64,000 bases of DNA. Origin: Arion vulgaris (taxonomy: Eukaryota; Mollusca; Gastropoda; Stylommatophora; Arionidae). Below are positions 63,740 to 64,000 of this stretch, one piece after another. The notes beneath the pieces are model-generated. The model worked only from the letters and a program-made list of their open reading frames with translations, was not told the DNA's origin and did no database searches. The DNA is taken from positions 60,004,652-60,068,651 of the forward strand of contig CM036755.1 in the NCBI GenBank assembly GCA_020796225.1, written 5' to 3'. The position numbers were made by a program, and so were the translations under genes. The number at the start of each line of letters is the position of its first letter. The first letter of the stretch is position 1.

Positions 63740-64000
63740 GCGGTGCCTGCGAAAAGTTACCAACAACACCAGAAAAGACAGAAAGTTGACACAGAACCTT
63801 GCTTGAGTTACATTGAGCAACAAAAAATGAAGTGGTTTGGTCACTTAATAAGAATACAACCAAACTCCACAGTATACAGAGTCTTCTACAACAGTACATC
63901 AGAAAAGAAGGCTAGATAAAGATCACGAAAAAGATGGTTAGATGGCATAGCAGAATCCTGTCCAAGAGCACATATAACAATCTCCAAAGCAACCAGAACC
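63740..64000 (+). pseudogene. LINE-M ORF2 C-terminus, runs off the window
   Basis: The + strand reads SYIEQQKMKWFGHLIRIQPN, STVYRVFYNSTSEKKAR, one stop, then RKRWLDGIAESCPRAHITIS, KATRT. The K-M-K-W-F-G-H-L and R-K-R-W-L-D motifs are the ORF2 C-terminal signature. It shows the uninterrupted sequence into which the foldback element jumped in the other copy. Confidence 0.8.

Overview
This is a eukaryotic, almost certainly metazoan, window with no intact host gene. It is AT-rich, has no operons, and has no reading frame above about 100 codons that is neither low-complexity, built from tandem repeats, nor a decayed transposon remnant. Almost everything recognisable is a mobile-element fossil or a minisatellite. 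The mix of non-LTR retrotransposon C-termini, tRNA-derived SINEs, short inverted-repeat elements and microsatellite tails fits a repeat-rich invertebrate genome. A mollusc or other lophotrochozoan is my guess, made from the style of the elements only.

Family names used below are local labels. Retroposons: SINE-A, -V, -W and -U share one ~85-base 5' head and mostly end in (GAA)n or (GA)n. SINE-B, -C, -F, -R and -S have tRNA-like heads with a recognisable B box. LINE remnants, all 3' ends of ORF2: types K, D, E, B and Y (RNase H and/or zinc-knuckle ends), and G, H, I, J, M, N, P, Q, T, U, X, Z (RT C-terminal tails). DNA elements: a hAT-type MITE with ends like CAGTGGCGGCTCGT and 8-bp target duplications (7 copies), a TA-flanked mariner-type MITE (2 copies), TTAA-associated piggyBac-like MITEs (3 candidates), and one long foldback element.

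Layout: 0-7.8 kb LINE-K remnants, a 17 x 52-bp array, LINE-G and two hAT MITEs. 7.8-10.5 kb AT-rich repeats and a 29-bp array. 11-16.7 kb LINE-H, the RNase H end of LINE-D, SINE-A and hAT MITEs. 17.7-18.8 kb a tandem segmental duplication hit by LINE-P. 20.8-28.5 kb a 44-bp array, SINE-A/B, LINE-E/I and a polypyrimidine tract. 28.7-31.2 kb a foldback element inside LINE-M, then a 0.9-kb 32-bp array. 32-36.9 kb nested MITE/LINE/SINE insertions. 38-44 kb SINEs, an 80-bp array and a SINE-F palindrome. 44-51 kb nested LINE-in-SINE and LINE-in-MITE insertions. 52-59 kb LINE-K/G/I/T/J/H remnants and SINE-R/W/U. 60-61 kb a 16 x 55-bp array. 62-64 kb SINE-V, SINE-A, SINE-C and LINE-M running off the end.

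No biochemical pathway is encoded. The notable biology is how the parts interact: many insertions carry readable target duplications, so relative ages can be ordered. Several minisatellites grew directly out of transposon sequence or transposon junctions. One retroposon superfamily swaps bodies behind a constant head, and one of those bodies is the 3' end of a LINE.
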